From Arthrobacter koreensis (lineage in GTDB: Bacteria; Actinomycetota; Actinomycetes; Actinomycetales; Micrococcaceae), in assembly GCF_009193255.1 (NCBI RefSeq), contig NZ_WACG01000009.1:1-64000 (forward strand): a stretch of 64,000 nucleotides of DNA, written 5' to 3'. The notes under the pieces are model-generated. The model ran no database searches. It was given only the letters and a program-made list of their open reading frames with translations, and was not told the DNA's origin. The position numbers and the translations under genes are program-made. Position 1 is the first letter of the stretch. Every line of letters begins with the position of its first letter. Positions 15,745-24,061 of this stretch are shown piece after piece.

Positions 15745-16494
15745 TCATACAGGGGTGATGAAGGTGCCTGCGAGATTTTGAAGCTGGTAGATCCATTGCA
15801 TCCAGAGGCCGGTAAACATCAGCACTCCGACAAGGACGAGGACAGATCCGCCGATAATGTTGAAAGCCCGGATATGACGGCGCACGAAGTTCAAGGTGGT
15901 CGTCACCCAATTAATGCCCATCGCTACCAGGATGAAGGGGATGCCCAGCCCCAGGCAGTACACGAAACCGAGTAGCGCGCCACGCCACGCCCCACCTGTG
16001 GTGGTACTTAAGGCAAGTACGGCGCTGAGAGTGGGACCCATGCACGGGGTCCAGCCGAGGCCAAAGACGATGCCGAGTACCGGTGCGCCAGCCAGTCCAG
16101 CCTGCGGGCGATAGCTGAGTTTTTTCGTCTGCTGAAAGAAGGAGAACTGTCCGACGAGGACAAGTCCCATGACGATAACGAAGATACCGAGCCCACGTAT
16201 GAGGAGGTCCTGCCAGCGCAGTAACCAGCCTCCGATAATGCCGAAAGCGGCGCCGTAGAGCGTGAAGACCAAAGCGAATCCGAGGATGAATAACGTTACT
16301 CCGGTGACGACGCGCCGCTTGTTATCGGCCCGTGTCGGATCAGCGAGCCCGGAAACATACCCGAGGTAGCCGGGGACCAGTGGCAGAATGCACGGAGACA
16401 GGAACGAGACGATGCCGGCGATTAGGGCAAGAGGTATTGCTGCGATCAGGGCGCCGGACTGCACCATCTCCGCGAAGTACCCACCGATCGTCAT
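15745..16494 (-). CDS. ccdA: CcdA-like transmembrane electron carrier
   Basis: 249 residues with six hydrophobic segments. The two reactive cysteines are in the hallmark contexts S-F-L-S-P-C35-I-L-P-L-V-P and G-W-T-P-C151-M-G-P. It moves reducing equivalents from cytoplasmic thioredoxin to extracytoplasmic thiol proteins such as the ResA-like lipoprotein encoded downstream. No cytochrome c biogenesis genes are seen in the window, so here the pair may serve copper-protein thiols or repair rather than haem attachment (inference). Confidence 0.92.
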   Translation of the reverse strand: MTIGGYFAEMVQSGALIAAIPLALIAGIVSFLSPCILPLVPGYLGYVSGLADPTRADNKRRVVTGVTLFILGFALVFTLYGAAFGIIGGWLLRWQDLLIRGLGIFVIVMGLVLVGQFSFFQQTKKLSYRPQAGLAGAPVLGIVFGLGWTPCMGPTLSAVLALSTTTGGAWRGALLGFVYCLGLGIPFILVAMGINWVTTTLNFVRRHIRAFNIIGGSVLVLVGVLMFTGLWMQWIYQLQNLAGTFITPV

Positions 16495-16781
16495 GACTGT
16501 GCCGATCTGCCGTTGAGCCCGAAAGCGCTACTGCTGACTGGGATGAAGATGCTCACACCTGCACCCCACCACCCTCACAACCAGCGACCGGGCAGCCGCG
16601 AGCTACGCATGGGGTGTGCCGTCGGCTGACGAACCGTTCACCCCGTCGAGGGAAAAGGTCAGAAGGCAGGAACGAACACTGCCAGGCAGCCACCCGCTCC
16701 GATGTGGGCACGGCAATGCCTAGGACGGGGCGAACCGGGCGACGGGGTTCATGCAGGCTGATCATAAAGTCGAGGACCATG
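16495..16781. other. Intergenic gap between ccdA and BNR lipoprotein gene
   Basis: About 290 bases. A minus-strand frame at 16553-16780 encodes a 75-residue Arg- and Cys-containing peptide without a clear ribosome site; I could not decide whether it is a gene. No clear hairpin or known motif otherwise. Confidence 0.25.
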
Positions 16782-17657
16782 TCAGTTCAGCGCCTCAAAT
16801 GTGGCTCCGCCATCCGGTGAATACTCAACACCGGTGTCGGTGGCAACCCAGATCCGGGTCTGCCGGTCCTCGCCGATCGCTGCCGCCACCGCTGCGGGCT
16901 GACCCTTCACTGTCCCTCCGGTTGCTTCCCAGGTCTGCCCGGCATCGTCGCTAACCTGAATCGTGCCGCCGGGCGCGACCCCGACGGCTGTGGAGTTGTC
17001 GGCGAAGGCCGTGAGAAGAAGGATGGGCGCATCGGCGGGAAGGTCCCAGGTCCGGCCAGCGTCACCTGATCGGTGGACGCCCTGTTCAGTTGTTGCCAGA
17101 ACTACCCGACTCACGGGAGTGCCGGAGAGGTTGTACGGCTGGATGTCGGTTTCGACGGTCTCCCAAGTTTCCAGGTCACCGGTGCGCCGGACCTGACCGT
17201 CGAAGCCGACGATTCCGTCACGGGTGACGGTCAGCGCGTGAAAGTCGGATTCCCCTTGGAGGGACAGCGGCTTCCAGGTTGTCCCACCGTCAGTCGAGTG
17301 GATCAGGCCCACCGGGTTGGGCATATCGCTTCCCGGCCCGGGGTGGCCGGAGGCATAGAAGTGGTCCTCACCCGCCGGCGCGAAACCCATCAGGTCGATG
17401 GTCGGGCCGATTTTTTCCGGGGCTCCGGAGGTGATGTCGAAGAGGCCTTCGTGGGCGGCCAGCAGAACCCGCCCGGTTTCCGGGTCAACATTCATGCCAT
17501 GGACGTGGCCTGTAACGCCGGTAGTGGTCACCTGGGCGGTGTCTGGGGATCGGGTCGGTTGCTGTGCGCAACCGGCGCCGAGCACAGCCACGGACAGAGC
17601 GGCGGCGGTAAGCACGACCCGGTTGCGGGCGCGCTTGGTAAAGGCTAGGTGGGACAT
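16782..17657 (-). CDS. BNR/sortilin-like beta-propeller lipoprotein (F510_1955-type)
   Basis: 291 residues from ATG 17657 with a GGAG site. A basic N-terminus and hydrophobic run end at the lipobox A-G-C30. The mature part has repeated S-x-D-x-G-x-T-W Asp-box motifs (S-T-D-G-G-T-T-W, S-G-D-A-G-R-T-W, S-D-D-A-G-Q-T-W, S-P-D-G-G-A-T-F), typical of a beta propeller. Proteins of this F510_1955 type are common beside DUF305 and copper genes in actinobacteria; the function is unknown. Transcribed after the DUF305 gene, but a strong hairpin lies between them. Confidence 0.75.
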   Translation of the reverse strand: MSHLAFTKRARNRVVLTAAALSVAVLGAGCAQQPTRSPDTAQVTTTGVTGHVHGMNVDPETGRVLLAAHEGLFDITSGAPEKIGPTIDLMGFAPAGEDHFYASGHPGPGSDMPNPVGLIHSTDGGTTWKPLSLQGESDFHALTVTRDGIVGFDGQVRRTGDLETWETVETDIQPYNLSGTPVSRVVLATTEQGVHRSGDAGRTWDLPADAPILLLTAFADNSTAVGVAPGGTIQVSDDAGQTWEATGGTVKGQPAAVAAAIGEDRQTRIWVATDTGVEYSPDGGATFEALN

Positions 17658-17706
17658 TTCGGGGTGCTCCAAGCAGAAGGACAGACGGGAGGAAGGAAGG
17701 ATGGCC

Positions 17707-17745
17707 GCTGTTGGGCACTCCGGTGATCCGGCAGTGCCCAACAGC
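17707..17745 (-). terminator. Terminator after DUF305 gene
   Basis: GCTGTTGGGCACT (17707-17719) and AGTGCCCAACAGC (17733-17745) are exact 13-bp inverted copies, 17 bases past the DUF305 stop. Strong hairpin; a downstream U-run is not evident, so attenuation is also possible. Confidence 0.65.
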
Positions 17746-17761
17746 AGGCTTGCGGAAACGG

Positions 17762-18370
17762 TTAGAGGTTGGCGAGAAGAGCGTTCATCTTCTCGATCTC
17801 TGCGCCCTGGTCGGCGACGACGGTCTTCGCGAGTTCGACGGCTTCCGGATTGGAGCCGTTGGCGGCTTCGTCTTCTGCCATGGCGATTGCCCCTTCGTGG
17901 TGGGCGATCATCTGGGTCAGGAACAGCCGGGCGGCCTCTTTGCCTTCAGCTGCTTTGAGCTGGGCCAGGTCCTCGGCGCCCATCATGCCGTCCATGGAGT
18001 GGTCCCCGGACATTTCCGCCGGCTCGCCCCAGGCTTGGAGCCAGGAGTTCATCTTTTCGATTTCGGGGCCTTGGGCGGCTTTGATGTCTTCGGCCAGCTG
18101 GATGATTGCAGGGTCGAGGCCGTCTTTGGCGAGCATGATGTCGCTCATTTCCACGGCCTGCTCGTGGTGCGGGATCATCATCTGGGCGAACATGGTGTCC
18201 GCATTGTTGTGATCACTGGCTGCGTCCGATGCGGACGGGGTTTGGGACATGGTGCCGTGGTCCATGCCCGGCATCGTGCTTGCGGTCTCCGGGCTGTTGT
18301 TGGAGCCGCAGCCGGAGAGGAAGAGCACGGCAGCAACAGCGGTCGCCGAAATAGCGGTATGGCGTTTCAT
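17762..18370 (-). CDS. DUF305 lipoprotein (copper-associated)
   Basis: 202 residues from ATG 18370; lipobox L-S-G-C21 follows a short hydrophobic signal. The mature chain contains two DUF305 halves, each with M-M-I-P-H-H-E-Q-A or M-I-A-H-H-E-G-A motifs, plus Met/His-rich linkers (M-P-G-M-D-H-G-T-M). These four-helix His/Met proteins are found in copper- and silver-resistance clusters and probably bind metal outside the cell. Neighbouring CopB and DUF6153 genes agree with a copper role. The exact activity is unproven. Confidence 0.9.
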   Translation of the reverse strand: MKRHTAISATAVAAVLFLSGCGSNNSPETASTMPGMDHGTMSQTPSASDAASDHNNADTMFAQMMIPHHEQAVEMSDIMLAKDGLDPAIIQLAEDIKAAQGPEIEKMNSWLQAWGEPAEMSGDHSMDGMMGAEDLAQLKAAEGKEAARLFLTQMIAHHEGAIAMAEDEAANGSNPEAVELAKTVVADQGAEIEKMNALLANL

Positions 18371-18476
18371 GGGGTTTCCTTCGGAATCGTTCGTGGGGGC
18401 TGTCAATCAGTGCCTGATGCACGCCCGTGGGAGGGCAGGCGTGCGGGGGTGGCCTTATCGGGATGGCCAGGCATTT

Positions 18477-18938
18477 TTAAATGCGGCTGATGGAGAGCTG
18501 AACGAGTGAAGGCGTGTGGGGGACGCGCGCGTGGGGAGAGGGAAAAACCGGCGGGGCGCGCAAGCCGTGACGGGATAGGGCACGCAGCTGTTTTGGAATG
18601 AAGAACAATGAAACGATGCCGACGATCATCAGCATGCACAGCGCTGCCATGAGACCATGTCCGCTGCCGCAGGGGCCGGCGCAAGCCGCGGAATGCGTAT
18701 CTCCGTCGGCAACTGTCCCGGGAACTGCAGCATGCTTAAGCGCGGGCACGTAGCCGGCGCCCTGATGCGGGGCCGCCTGGGCCGCAGAGGTGACAGTGGC
18801 GGCATCGGGTCCCGGGAAATGCGACAGGTTCAGGGTGTGCATGCCAAGGATTCCCAAAATGATCGCTGCCAGTCCCAGGGACAGCAACAGCGGTCGGCGC
18901 AGCAGCACCGGCAGGCCAGGCAAGGAACCGTGGTTCAT
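18477..18938 (-). CDS. DUF6153-like small membrane protein
   Basis: 153 residues from ATG 18938 (AGGAAG site). There are two hydrophobic helices (about 20-38 and 95-115) separated by a loop with H-S-A-A-C-A-G-P-C-G-S-G-H-G, and a basic C-terminal tail. The layout matches DUF6153 proteins that accompany DUF305 and copper ATPases in actinobacteria. The Cys/His loop would face outward and could bind metal. Lies between the DUF305 and copB genes, same strand. Confidence 0.65.
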   Translation of the reverse strand: MNHGSLPGLPVLLRRPLLLSLGLAAIILGILGMHTLNLSHFPGPDAATVTSAAQAAPHQGAGYVPALKHAAVPGTVADGDTHSAACAGPCGSGHGLMAALCMLMIVGIVSLFFIPKQLRALSRHGLRAPPVFPSPHARVPHTPSLVQLSISRI

Positions 18939-19040
18939 TCTTCCTGCCTTCCTGCTGAATGTTGGGCTTCCGCCACTTCCAAGGATAGCGGGACGGCTGC
19001 GGCTCTTCGAACTGACCATCATTGCCGTTGCGCTCGTGGA

Positions 19041-21185
19041 CTAGCGAATGTCCGCCGGATCCAGCTTGATGCGCCGGAGAAGCTGGGCGTTAAGCGCGAC
19101 AACGATTGTCGAGACGGACATCAGGATGGCGGCCACGGCGGGGGAGATGGTCACACCGGCAAACGCGAGGACGCCCGCGGCTAGCGGGACGGCGATGACG
19201 TTGTAGCCGGTGGCCCAGATGAGGTTTTGAATCATCTTCCGATAGCTGGCCCGTGACAGGTCCACCATCGACAAGACCGCCCGGGGGTCGTTGCCGGCCA
19301 GCACCACGCCAGCCGATTCCATCGCCACATCGGTGCCCGCGCCGATGGCGATACCGACTTCTGCCCTGGCCAAGGCCGGGGAGTCGTTCACGCCGTCGCC
19401 GACCATGGCAACCTTTTGCCCCCGGGACTGCAGTTCTCCCACCTTCTTGTCCTTATCCTGCGGCAGGACCTGGGCGAAGACCTCGTCGATGCCCAGTTCC
19501 TGCGCCACGGCATCGGCGACCTGCTGAGCGTCGCCGGTGATCATGGCGACGCTGATGCCGCGGTTCTGCAATGCCGACACGGCCTGGCGTGATTCTTCGC
19601 GGACCTCGTCCTCCAGGCTCAGGGCCCCGATGACCTGTCCGGCTCTGATGACATGCAGCACCGACGCGCCGCGTCCCACCCAAACGCGGGTTTCCTCCTG
19701 CAGCTCTTGCGGCATTTGAAGGCCTTCGGCTTCGATCAGGTTGGGGCCGCCGACGGCCGCTTCGGTGCCGTCAACCAGCGCGGTGACTCCCCGGCCGGTC
19801 AGCGACCGGAAGCCGGTGGCGGCTGGAACGGTGAGCCGGCGGTCGCGGGCGGCGGCCACGATGGCGCGGGCGGAGGGGTGTTCACTGTCGGCCTCCACCG
19901 CCGCTGCGAGGGCGAGGACATCGCCGTCGCTCTCATTCGAAATGGCCGCCACGGCGGTCAGTGCCGGCTGGCCCTTGGTCAGGGTGCCGGTTTTGTCGAA
20001 CAGCACCACGTCGACGGTGCGCATGCGTTCCAGCGCCATGCGGTTCTTGATCAGCACACCGGCACGGGCGGCCTGCTCGGTGGAGATCGCGATGACCAAC
20101 GGGATGGCCAGGCCCAGCGCGTGCGGGCAGGCAATGACCAGGACGGTCACCATGCGGATCACCGCGTCGTTGGGACTGCCCAGCAGCAGCCAGGCAATGA
20201 ACGTGATGATGCCGGCGCCGAGGGCGAAGTAAAACAGGAAGGCGGCGGCCTTGTCGGCCAGGGCCTGGGCTTTGGAGGAGGATGCTTGCGCCTCCGCGAC
20301 CAGGCGCTGGATGCCGGCGAGTGCGGTGTTGGCGCCGACGGCGGTAACCCTGACCCGCAGCGAACTGTCCGTGGCCACCGTTCCGGCCACCACATTGTCT
20401 CCGGGCCCGCGCGGCACGGTCTTTGACTCACCGGTAATCATTGATTCATCCAGTTCGGCCTGGCCCTCGGCGATTTCACCGTCGGCCGGCAGCCGGGCGC
20501 CGGAGCGGACCAGGACGACGTCGCCGACGGCCAGGTCGGAGATCAGGATGGTTTCGGTGCCGCTGTCGGTGACGCGTTCGGCCTCGTCCGGCAGCAGTTC
20601 GGCCAGCGCATCCAGGGCGCCGCGGGCAGAGCCTAGGGCGCGCATCTCTATCCAGTGGCCCAGCAGCATGATGACCACCAGCAGGGCCAGCTCCCACCAG
20701 AAATCCAGGTTGAAGTTGCCGATGCCCAGCGTGGTGATCCACGACGCGACGAAGGCTACCGAAATGGCCATCGCGATCAGCAGCATCATGCCCGGTTGCC
20801 GGCTGCGCAGTTCGGTCCAGCCACCCTTCAGGAACGGTGTTCCGCCGTAGAAGTAGATCACGGTCCCGAGAACGGGCGGGATCCAGGCGGATCCGGGGAA
20901 TTCCGGGATGGTGTAACCGAGCAGGTGGGAGAACATCGGACTGAAGAACACCACCGGGACGGACAGCGCAAGGCTCAGCCAGAACTTGTTCTTAAACATG
21001 GCGGTGCTGTGGCCGGCGTGCTCGCCGTGCTGGTGGACTGCGTGTTCGTCATCGAGCCCCGAATGCGCCTGCCCAGTGGGCATCGCCTGACCGTGGGTGC
21101 TGTGGTCTGTCGGGTTGGCCTCGGTGACCGGAGCTTGCCCGGGATGAGGACTATGGTGCCGGTGTTCTTCCGCATCGTGATTCAT
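19041..21185 (-). CDS. copB: CopB-type copper-translocating P1B ATPase
   Basis: 714 residues. The His-rich N-terminus (residues 1-60, with H-x-x-H-H-S-P-H and H-Q-H-G-E-H) replaces a CxxC metal domain. P-type hallmarks are present: T251-G-E-S actuator loop, the ion-binding C353-P-H355 motif that separates CopB from CPC-type CopA, the phosphorylated D397-K-T-G-T, and a G-D-G-V-N-D-S-P-A-L hinge near the C-terminus. CopB pumps are Cu/Ag exporters. The gene follows the CopZ-like chaperone by 27 bp, under an apparent CsoR-type operator. Confidence 0.95.
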   Translation of the reverse strand: MNHDAEEHRHHSPHPGQAPVTEANPTDHSTHGQAMPTGQAHSGLDDEHAVHQHGEHAGHSTAMFKNKFWLSLALSVPVVFFSPMFSHLLGYTIPEFPGSAWIPPVLGTVIYFYGGTPFLKGGWTELRSRQPGMMLLIAMAISVAFVASWITTLGIGNFNLDFWWELALLVVIMLLGHWIEMRALGSARGALDALAELLPDEAERVTDSGTETILISDLAVGDVVLVRSGARLPADGEIAEGQAELDESMITGESKTVPRGPGDNVVAGTVATDSSLRVRVTAVGANTALAGIQRLVAEAQASSSKAQALADKAAAFLFYFALGAGIITFIAWLLLGSPNDAVIRMVTVLVIACPHALGLAIPLVIAISTEQAARAGVLIKNRMALERMRTVDVVLFDKTGTLTKGQPALTAVAAISNESDGDVLALAAAVEADSEHPSARAIVAAARDRRLTVPAATGFRSLTGRGVTALVDGTEAAVGGPNLIEAEGLQMPQELQEETRVWVGRGASVLHVIRAGQVIGALSLEDEVREESRQAVSALQNRGISVAMITGDAQQVADAVAQELGIDEVFAQVLPQDKDKKVGELQSRGQKVAMVGDGVNDSPALARAEVGIAIGAGTDVAMESAGVVLAGNDPRAVLSMVDLSRASYRKMIQNLIWATGYNVIAVPLAAGVLAFAGVTISPAVAAILMSVSTIVVALNAQLLRRIKLDPADIR

Positions 21186-21212
21186 GCTGGATTATCCCTT
21201 CAGACTGCTGGC

Positions 21213-21542
21213 TCAGGTCGTGAGCTCGTATCCTGCTTCCGATACCGCTGCGCGAACAGCCTCCCGGTTGACTTCGCCTGCGCTGTAGACGGTGACGGTG
21301 GAAAGCCCATCCGGCACCAAAGCGACCTGCACGTCGCTGACACCGTCGAGCCTGGCCAGCTCCTCGGAGACACTGGAGACACAGTGCCCGCACGTCATGC
21401 CGGCCACCCGAAAATCCATGGCCTGGCCGCCGGTGGCCGTGCGCGGGGTGGACTCCGTCGTCGGTGTTTCCTGGGGCGAGCAGCAAGAGCAACCCGCGGA
21501 GTCGTTGAGCAACGGCAGCCTTCGGTCGAATGTGCCACACAT
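21213..21542 (-). CDS. CopZ-like heavy-metal-binding protein
   Basis: 109 residues, starting at ATG 21542 with GAGGAG seven bases upstream. The C-terminal HMA domain carries G-M-T-C51-G-H-C54 and the later G-Y-E-L end typical of copper chaperones. An unusual N-terminal extension of about 40 residues holds further cysteines (C2, C18-S-C-C21). It should hand Cu(I) to the CopB pump encoded next. First gene of the copper operon, directly below the palindromic operator at 21641. Confidence 0.88.
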   Translation of the reverse strand: MCGTFDRRLPLLNDSAGCSCCSPQETPTTESTPRTATGGQAMDFRVAGMTCGHCVSSVSEELARLDGVSDVQVALVPDGLSTVTVYSAGEVNREAVRAAVSEAGYELTT

Positions 21543-21640
21543 AATGATCTCCTCGGGAACGTTGAATTTGCGCCCAGGCTGTGGACCCTTAGATTTTCAG
21601 GGCCGGACAGTCGGGCCTCGGTAGTCTAGTAACGTAAATA

Positions 21641-21659
21641 TATACCCCATAGGGGTATA
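21641..21659. promoter_or_regulatory. CsoR-type copper operator
   Basis: The 19-bp palindrome TATACCCCATAGGGGTATA has the TACCC-GGGTA arms of known CsoR sites. It lies about 100 bases upstream of the copZ-like start, in an AT-rich stretch with a TATATT sequence that could be the -10 element read leftward. Copper binding to CsoR would release it. No csoR gene is visible in the window, so the repressor must be elsewhere on the replicon or on the chromosome. Confidence 0.75.
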
Positions 21660-22036
21660 CGGCAAAGGGTGTCCCGGGTTGCGTTCCTTGATCTGGCCCG
21701 ACAAGTACTTAGCGCTCTAATGGTCAGGCCTCCTGGCCCGTCGAAAAGGGAGTCCATGGGATGACCTCTTCCGCAGCTAGTCGAACGGGCCGGCCTTACG
21801 GCGAGTCAATCCCAGGCGTGCTACCGAAGGCTGAACGTCTAGGAGGGGCTCATCCCAGCTGAACCCAGTTCGGCGCCTTTGCAACCGGCAGGCTGTGCGC
21901 CGCCGCGACGAGACAGCGGAGCAGCCGCAGTGGACGGTATCGCGAAGTATCTTGCCCATACGACGTTCCGAAGAGGGATACGTCGCCGCTTGAGAGAACG
22001 GCACCTGATAGGGAGCGCCGACCTGGAGTCATGACC

Positions 22037-22207
22037 TAGTCGCTTGCGTCGTGCTGGCGCAGGATGAACTTGGCCATTCCGGGAACGGTGAAGGCCGCCA
22101 ATCCATGCTCCGGGGCATAGATGAGACCTTTTGCAATGAGCCCGGCCAGCGCCGGTCTGAGGCTCTGGTGACTCGATTCAAGGCGTTCGGCAACAGTTTT
22201 GGTACTT
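22037..22207 (-). pseudogene. 3' remnant of an AAA-type ATPase gene
   Basis: A 56-codon open stretch between stops, without a start, translates to T-V-A-E-R-L-E-S-S-H-Q-S-L-R-P-A, then G-L-I-Y-A-P-E-H-G-L-A-A-F-T-V-P. This is the C-terminal winged-helix signature (S-x-Q-S-L-x-P-x-R-x-x-L-I-x-K-G-L-I-Y-S-P) of a common group of bacterial AAA ATPases. The rest of the gene is missing. The 300 bases to its left (21.7-22.0 kb) show no recognisable coding sequence. Confidence 0.6.
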
Positions 22208-22327
22208 CAGGCCGGAAGCGGGGTGGTGGTTCTGCTGTACCAGTAGCCAGCATCCAACAGTAAGGCTACTGTCTTTGGTGGCGGCCGGCACCCCGTCGGC
22301 CTGCACCCAGTGAACAGGAACCGGACC

Positions 22328-22750
22328 ATGACGCACATTAGCTCGATGCTCAACACCTACCCGAAGGATCTAGGCGGAGTGGACAGCCAAAAACTTGCGG
22401 AGTGTATAGCCGCCTGTTTCGAATGCGCCCAGACCTGCACCGCCTGCGCAGACGCCTGTCTCTCGGAAGACAAGGTTGCGGACCTGACCAAGTGCATCCG
22501 CACCAATCTGGACTGCGCCGACATCTGCGCCACAACCGGCAATATCCTTTCCCGCCACACCGGCTACGACGCGAACATCACCAAGACCGTCCTCGAAGCC
22601 TGCCGGACAGTCTGCAAAGCCTGCGCCGACGAATGCGAACAGCACTCCCAGATGCACGAACACTGCAAAGTCTGTGCAGAAGCCTGCCGCCGCTGCGAAA
22701 AAGCCTGCGACGAACTGCTCTCCTCCCTGGGACGCGGCGCCTCCGAATAG
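22328..22750 (+). CDS. csp: Four-helix-bundle copper storage protein (Csp)
   Basis: 140 residues from ATG 22328 (AGGAA eight bases before); a GTG at 22310 is less likely. The chain carries 18 cysteines spaced C-x3-C and C-x2-C along four amphipathic helices (for example C-F-E-C-A-Q-T-C-T-A-C and C-K-V-C-A-E-A-C-R-R-C). This is the pattern of Csp3-like proteins, whose bundle core binds many Cu(I) ions. No signal peptide is present, so it is cytosolic, a buffer complementary to CopB efflux. It is alone on the plus strand; no CsoR-like box is visible directly in front. Confidence 0.92.
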   Translation: MTHISSMLNTYPKDLGGVDSQKLAECIAACFECAQTCTACADACLSEDKVADLTKCIRTNLDCADICATTGNILSRHTGYDANITKTVLEACRTVCKACADECEQHSQMHEHCKVCAEACRRCEKACDELLSSLGRGASE

Positions 22751-23138
22751 GAACAGACCGGGAGCCTGCCGTCCCCTCCCTGTACCAGGTCCTGGGTTGA
22801 TTCGGAAACGATGGCAGCGGGAAGTGCTGCCAGGATGAGGTCGAAGAACTTCTGGATCCTGCCGCGAGGGTTGCCCTCTCCCGCCGCCTCTTTTTATTAG
22901 CTCCAGTTGCGGCTCGGCGGCCTCCCCGATACTTGGGTGTTCCGCAGAAGTTCTCGGAATGCGTTGATCGCGGTTCCGAATGCCAAGCGCATTCATCCCG
23001 ATATTCTGCGTTTTGGGGCCGCATTTCCTTGGCTCTGCTGGGCGGCACCTACGTTGCCGCCCGCTGAAGTTCATCGTGTTGGTGTCACCGATATTCGTCA
23101 CTGAAGGCCTTCCTCCGTTCTGCAGGGCTACCCAATCC
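22751..23138. other. Gap after csp without recognised gene
   Basis: About 390 bases to the start of a possible remnant. Open frames on the minus strand through the csp gene and into this gap are low-complexity shadows. No terminator, palindrome or family match was noticed. Confidence 0.3.
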
Positions 23139-23351
23139 TCAGGCGCATACCCGAGTCCAATGCTTGATATATCCCCGCGAGGTTAGTTCTGGACGTATGA
23201 GCTCAGCGCCCGGCGCCGGGATTCCTTTGATTAGATCCCAGGACCGAGGATGCTCGAGGGCCCACGCAAACTCACGCTGTGTAACAGGTTCCCCGTTGAT
23301 CGGTGGGAAGTATTCGTCCGTACCGTTTTGGTCGCTGGAATTTGTAAGGGG
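23139..23351 (-). pseudogene. Coding-like remnant in frame with resolvase stop
   Basis: Directly after the resolvase TAG, the same frame stays open for 70 codons and reads like protein (E-Y-F-P-P-I-N-G-E-P-V-T-Q-R-E-F-A-W-A-L-E-H-P), then ends in TGA. There is no start codon of its own. It may be the 3' end of an unrelated gene cut by the element, or a fused extension. No family recognised. Confidence 0.3.
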
Positions 23352-23927
23352 CTAGGCCGCAGTGCGTTGCACGATGCGGTACACCGTACTTCTGGCGACC
23401 TTGAAGAGTTCGGCGATCTCGGCGGTGGTGTGCTGGCCTCCCTTATATAGGGAGACCAGGTGGGCTTCCTGTGACTTGGAGAGTTTAGGTTGCTTGCCGC
23501 GCAGGCGGCCTTTGGCTTTGGCGACCTGCATGCCTTCGCGGGTGCGGGCGCGAATGAGATCGGATTCGAACTCGGCGACCATGGCCAGGACGTTGAAGAG
23601 GAGCCGGCCGACGGGGTCGGCCGGGTCGTGGATGGATCCGCCGATACTGAGCTTCACGTTCTTCTTGGTGAGTTCTTCGATGATGTCGCGCGCGTCCGGC
23701 AGGGATCGTGCGAGCCGGTCGAGTTTGGTGATGACTAGAGTGTCGCCGTCGCGGACAGCGGCCAGGGCCTGGCGAAGACCGGGCCGGTCGCGGTTGGTGC
23801 CAGTGAGCCCGTGGTCGGTGTAGATCCGGTCCTCCGGAACATTCAGGGCTGCGAGCTGATTCTGCTGCGCGGTGAGGTCTTGCTCGTTGGTCGAGACACG
23901 GGCATAACCGACAATATGGGCACTCAT
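23352..23927 (-). CDS. Serine resolvase/invertase
   Basis: 191 residues from ATG 23927 (AGGTGGG site). The catalytic domain opens G-Y-A-R-V-S-T-N-E-Q-D with the active serine at the sixth residue of that run, followed by L-T-G-T-N-R-D-R-P-G-L, T-K-L-D-R-L-A-R-S, and an E-helix M-V-A-E-F-E-S-D-L-I-R-A-R-T. The C-terminal helix-turn-helix is complete (A-E-I-A-E-L-F-K-V-A-R-S-T-V-Y-R-I-V). It should resolve cointegrates of the neighbouring transposon. A broken copy of its 3' end lies at 11.3 kb. Confidence 0.92.
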   Translation of the reverse strand: MSAHIVGYARVSTNEQDLTAQQNQLAALNVPEDRIYTDHGLTGTNRDRPGLRQALAAVRDGDTLVITKLDRLARSLPDARDIIEELTKKNVKLSIGGSIHDPADPVGRLLFNVLAMVAEFESDLIRARTREGMQVAKAKGRLRGKQPKLSKSQEAHLVSLYKGGQHTTAEIAELFKVARSTVYRIVQRTAA

Positions 23928-24061
23928 GTGCCCACCTGTAGCGTTAGAGCAACTTTCACCGGGCATTAATGCGGGCAGGGTATACGCGAATGTGTGCAAC
24001 GAGCATCTATATGTGTGGACTTGTCCGTTAGGTGGCGGCGTTCTGTTTTCGCTCTGTGTCG

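Noticed and set aside
16553-16780. 75-codon Cys/Arg-containing minus-strand frame between ccdA and the BNR lipoprotein
   Set aside because: No ribosome site or recognised family; kept only as a note on the gap.
19653-20426. Long open frame antisense to copB
   Set aside because: Low-complexity Gly/Arg product with no family pattern; typical mirror frame of a GC-rich gene whose sense product is clearly a P-type ATPase.
22370-23101. Minus-strand open frame through csp
   Set aside because: It mirrors the Cys-rich gene as Ala/Gly/Phe runs and continues into non-coding DNA without a family match.
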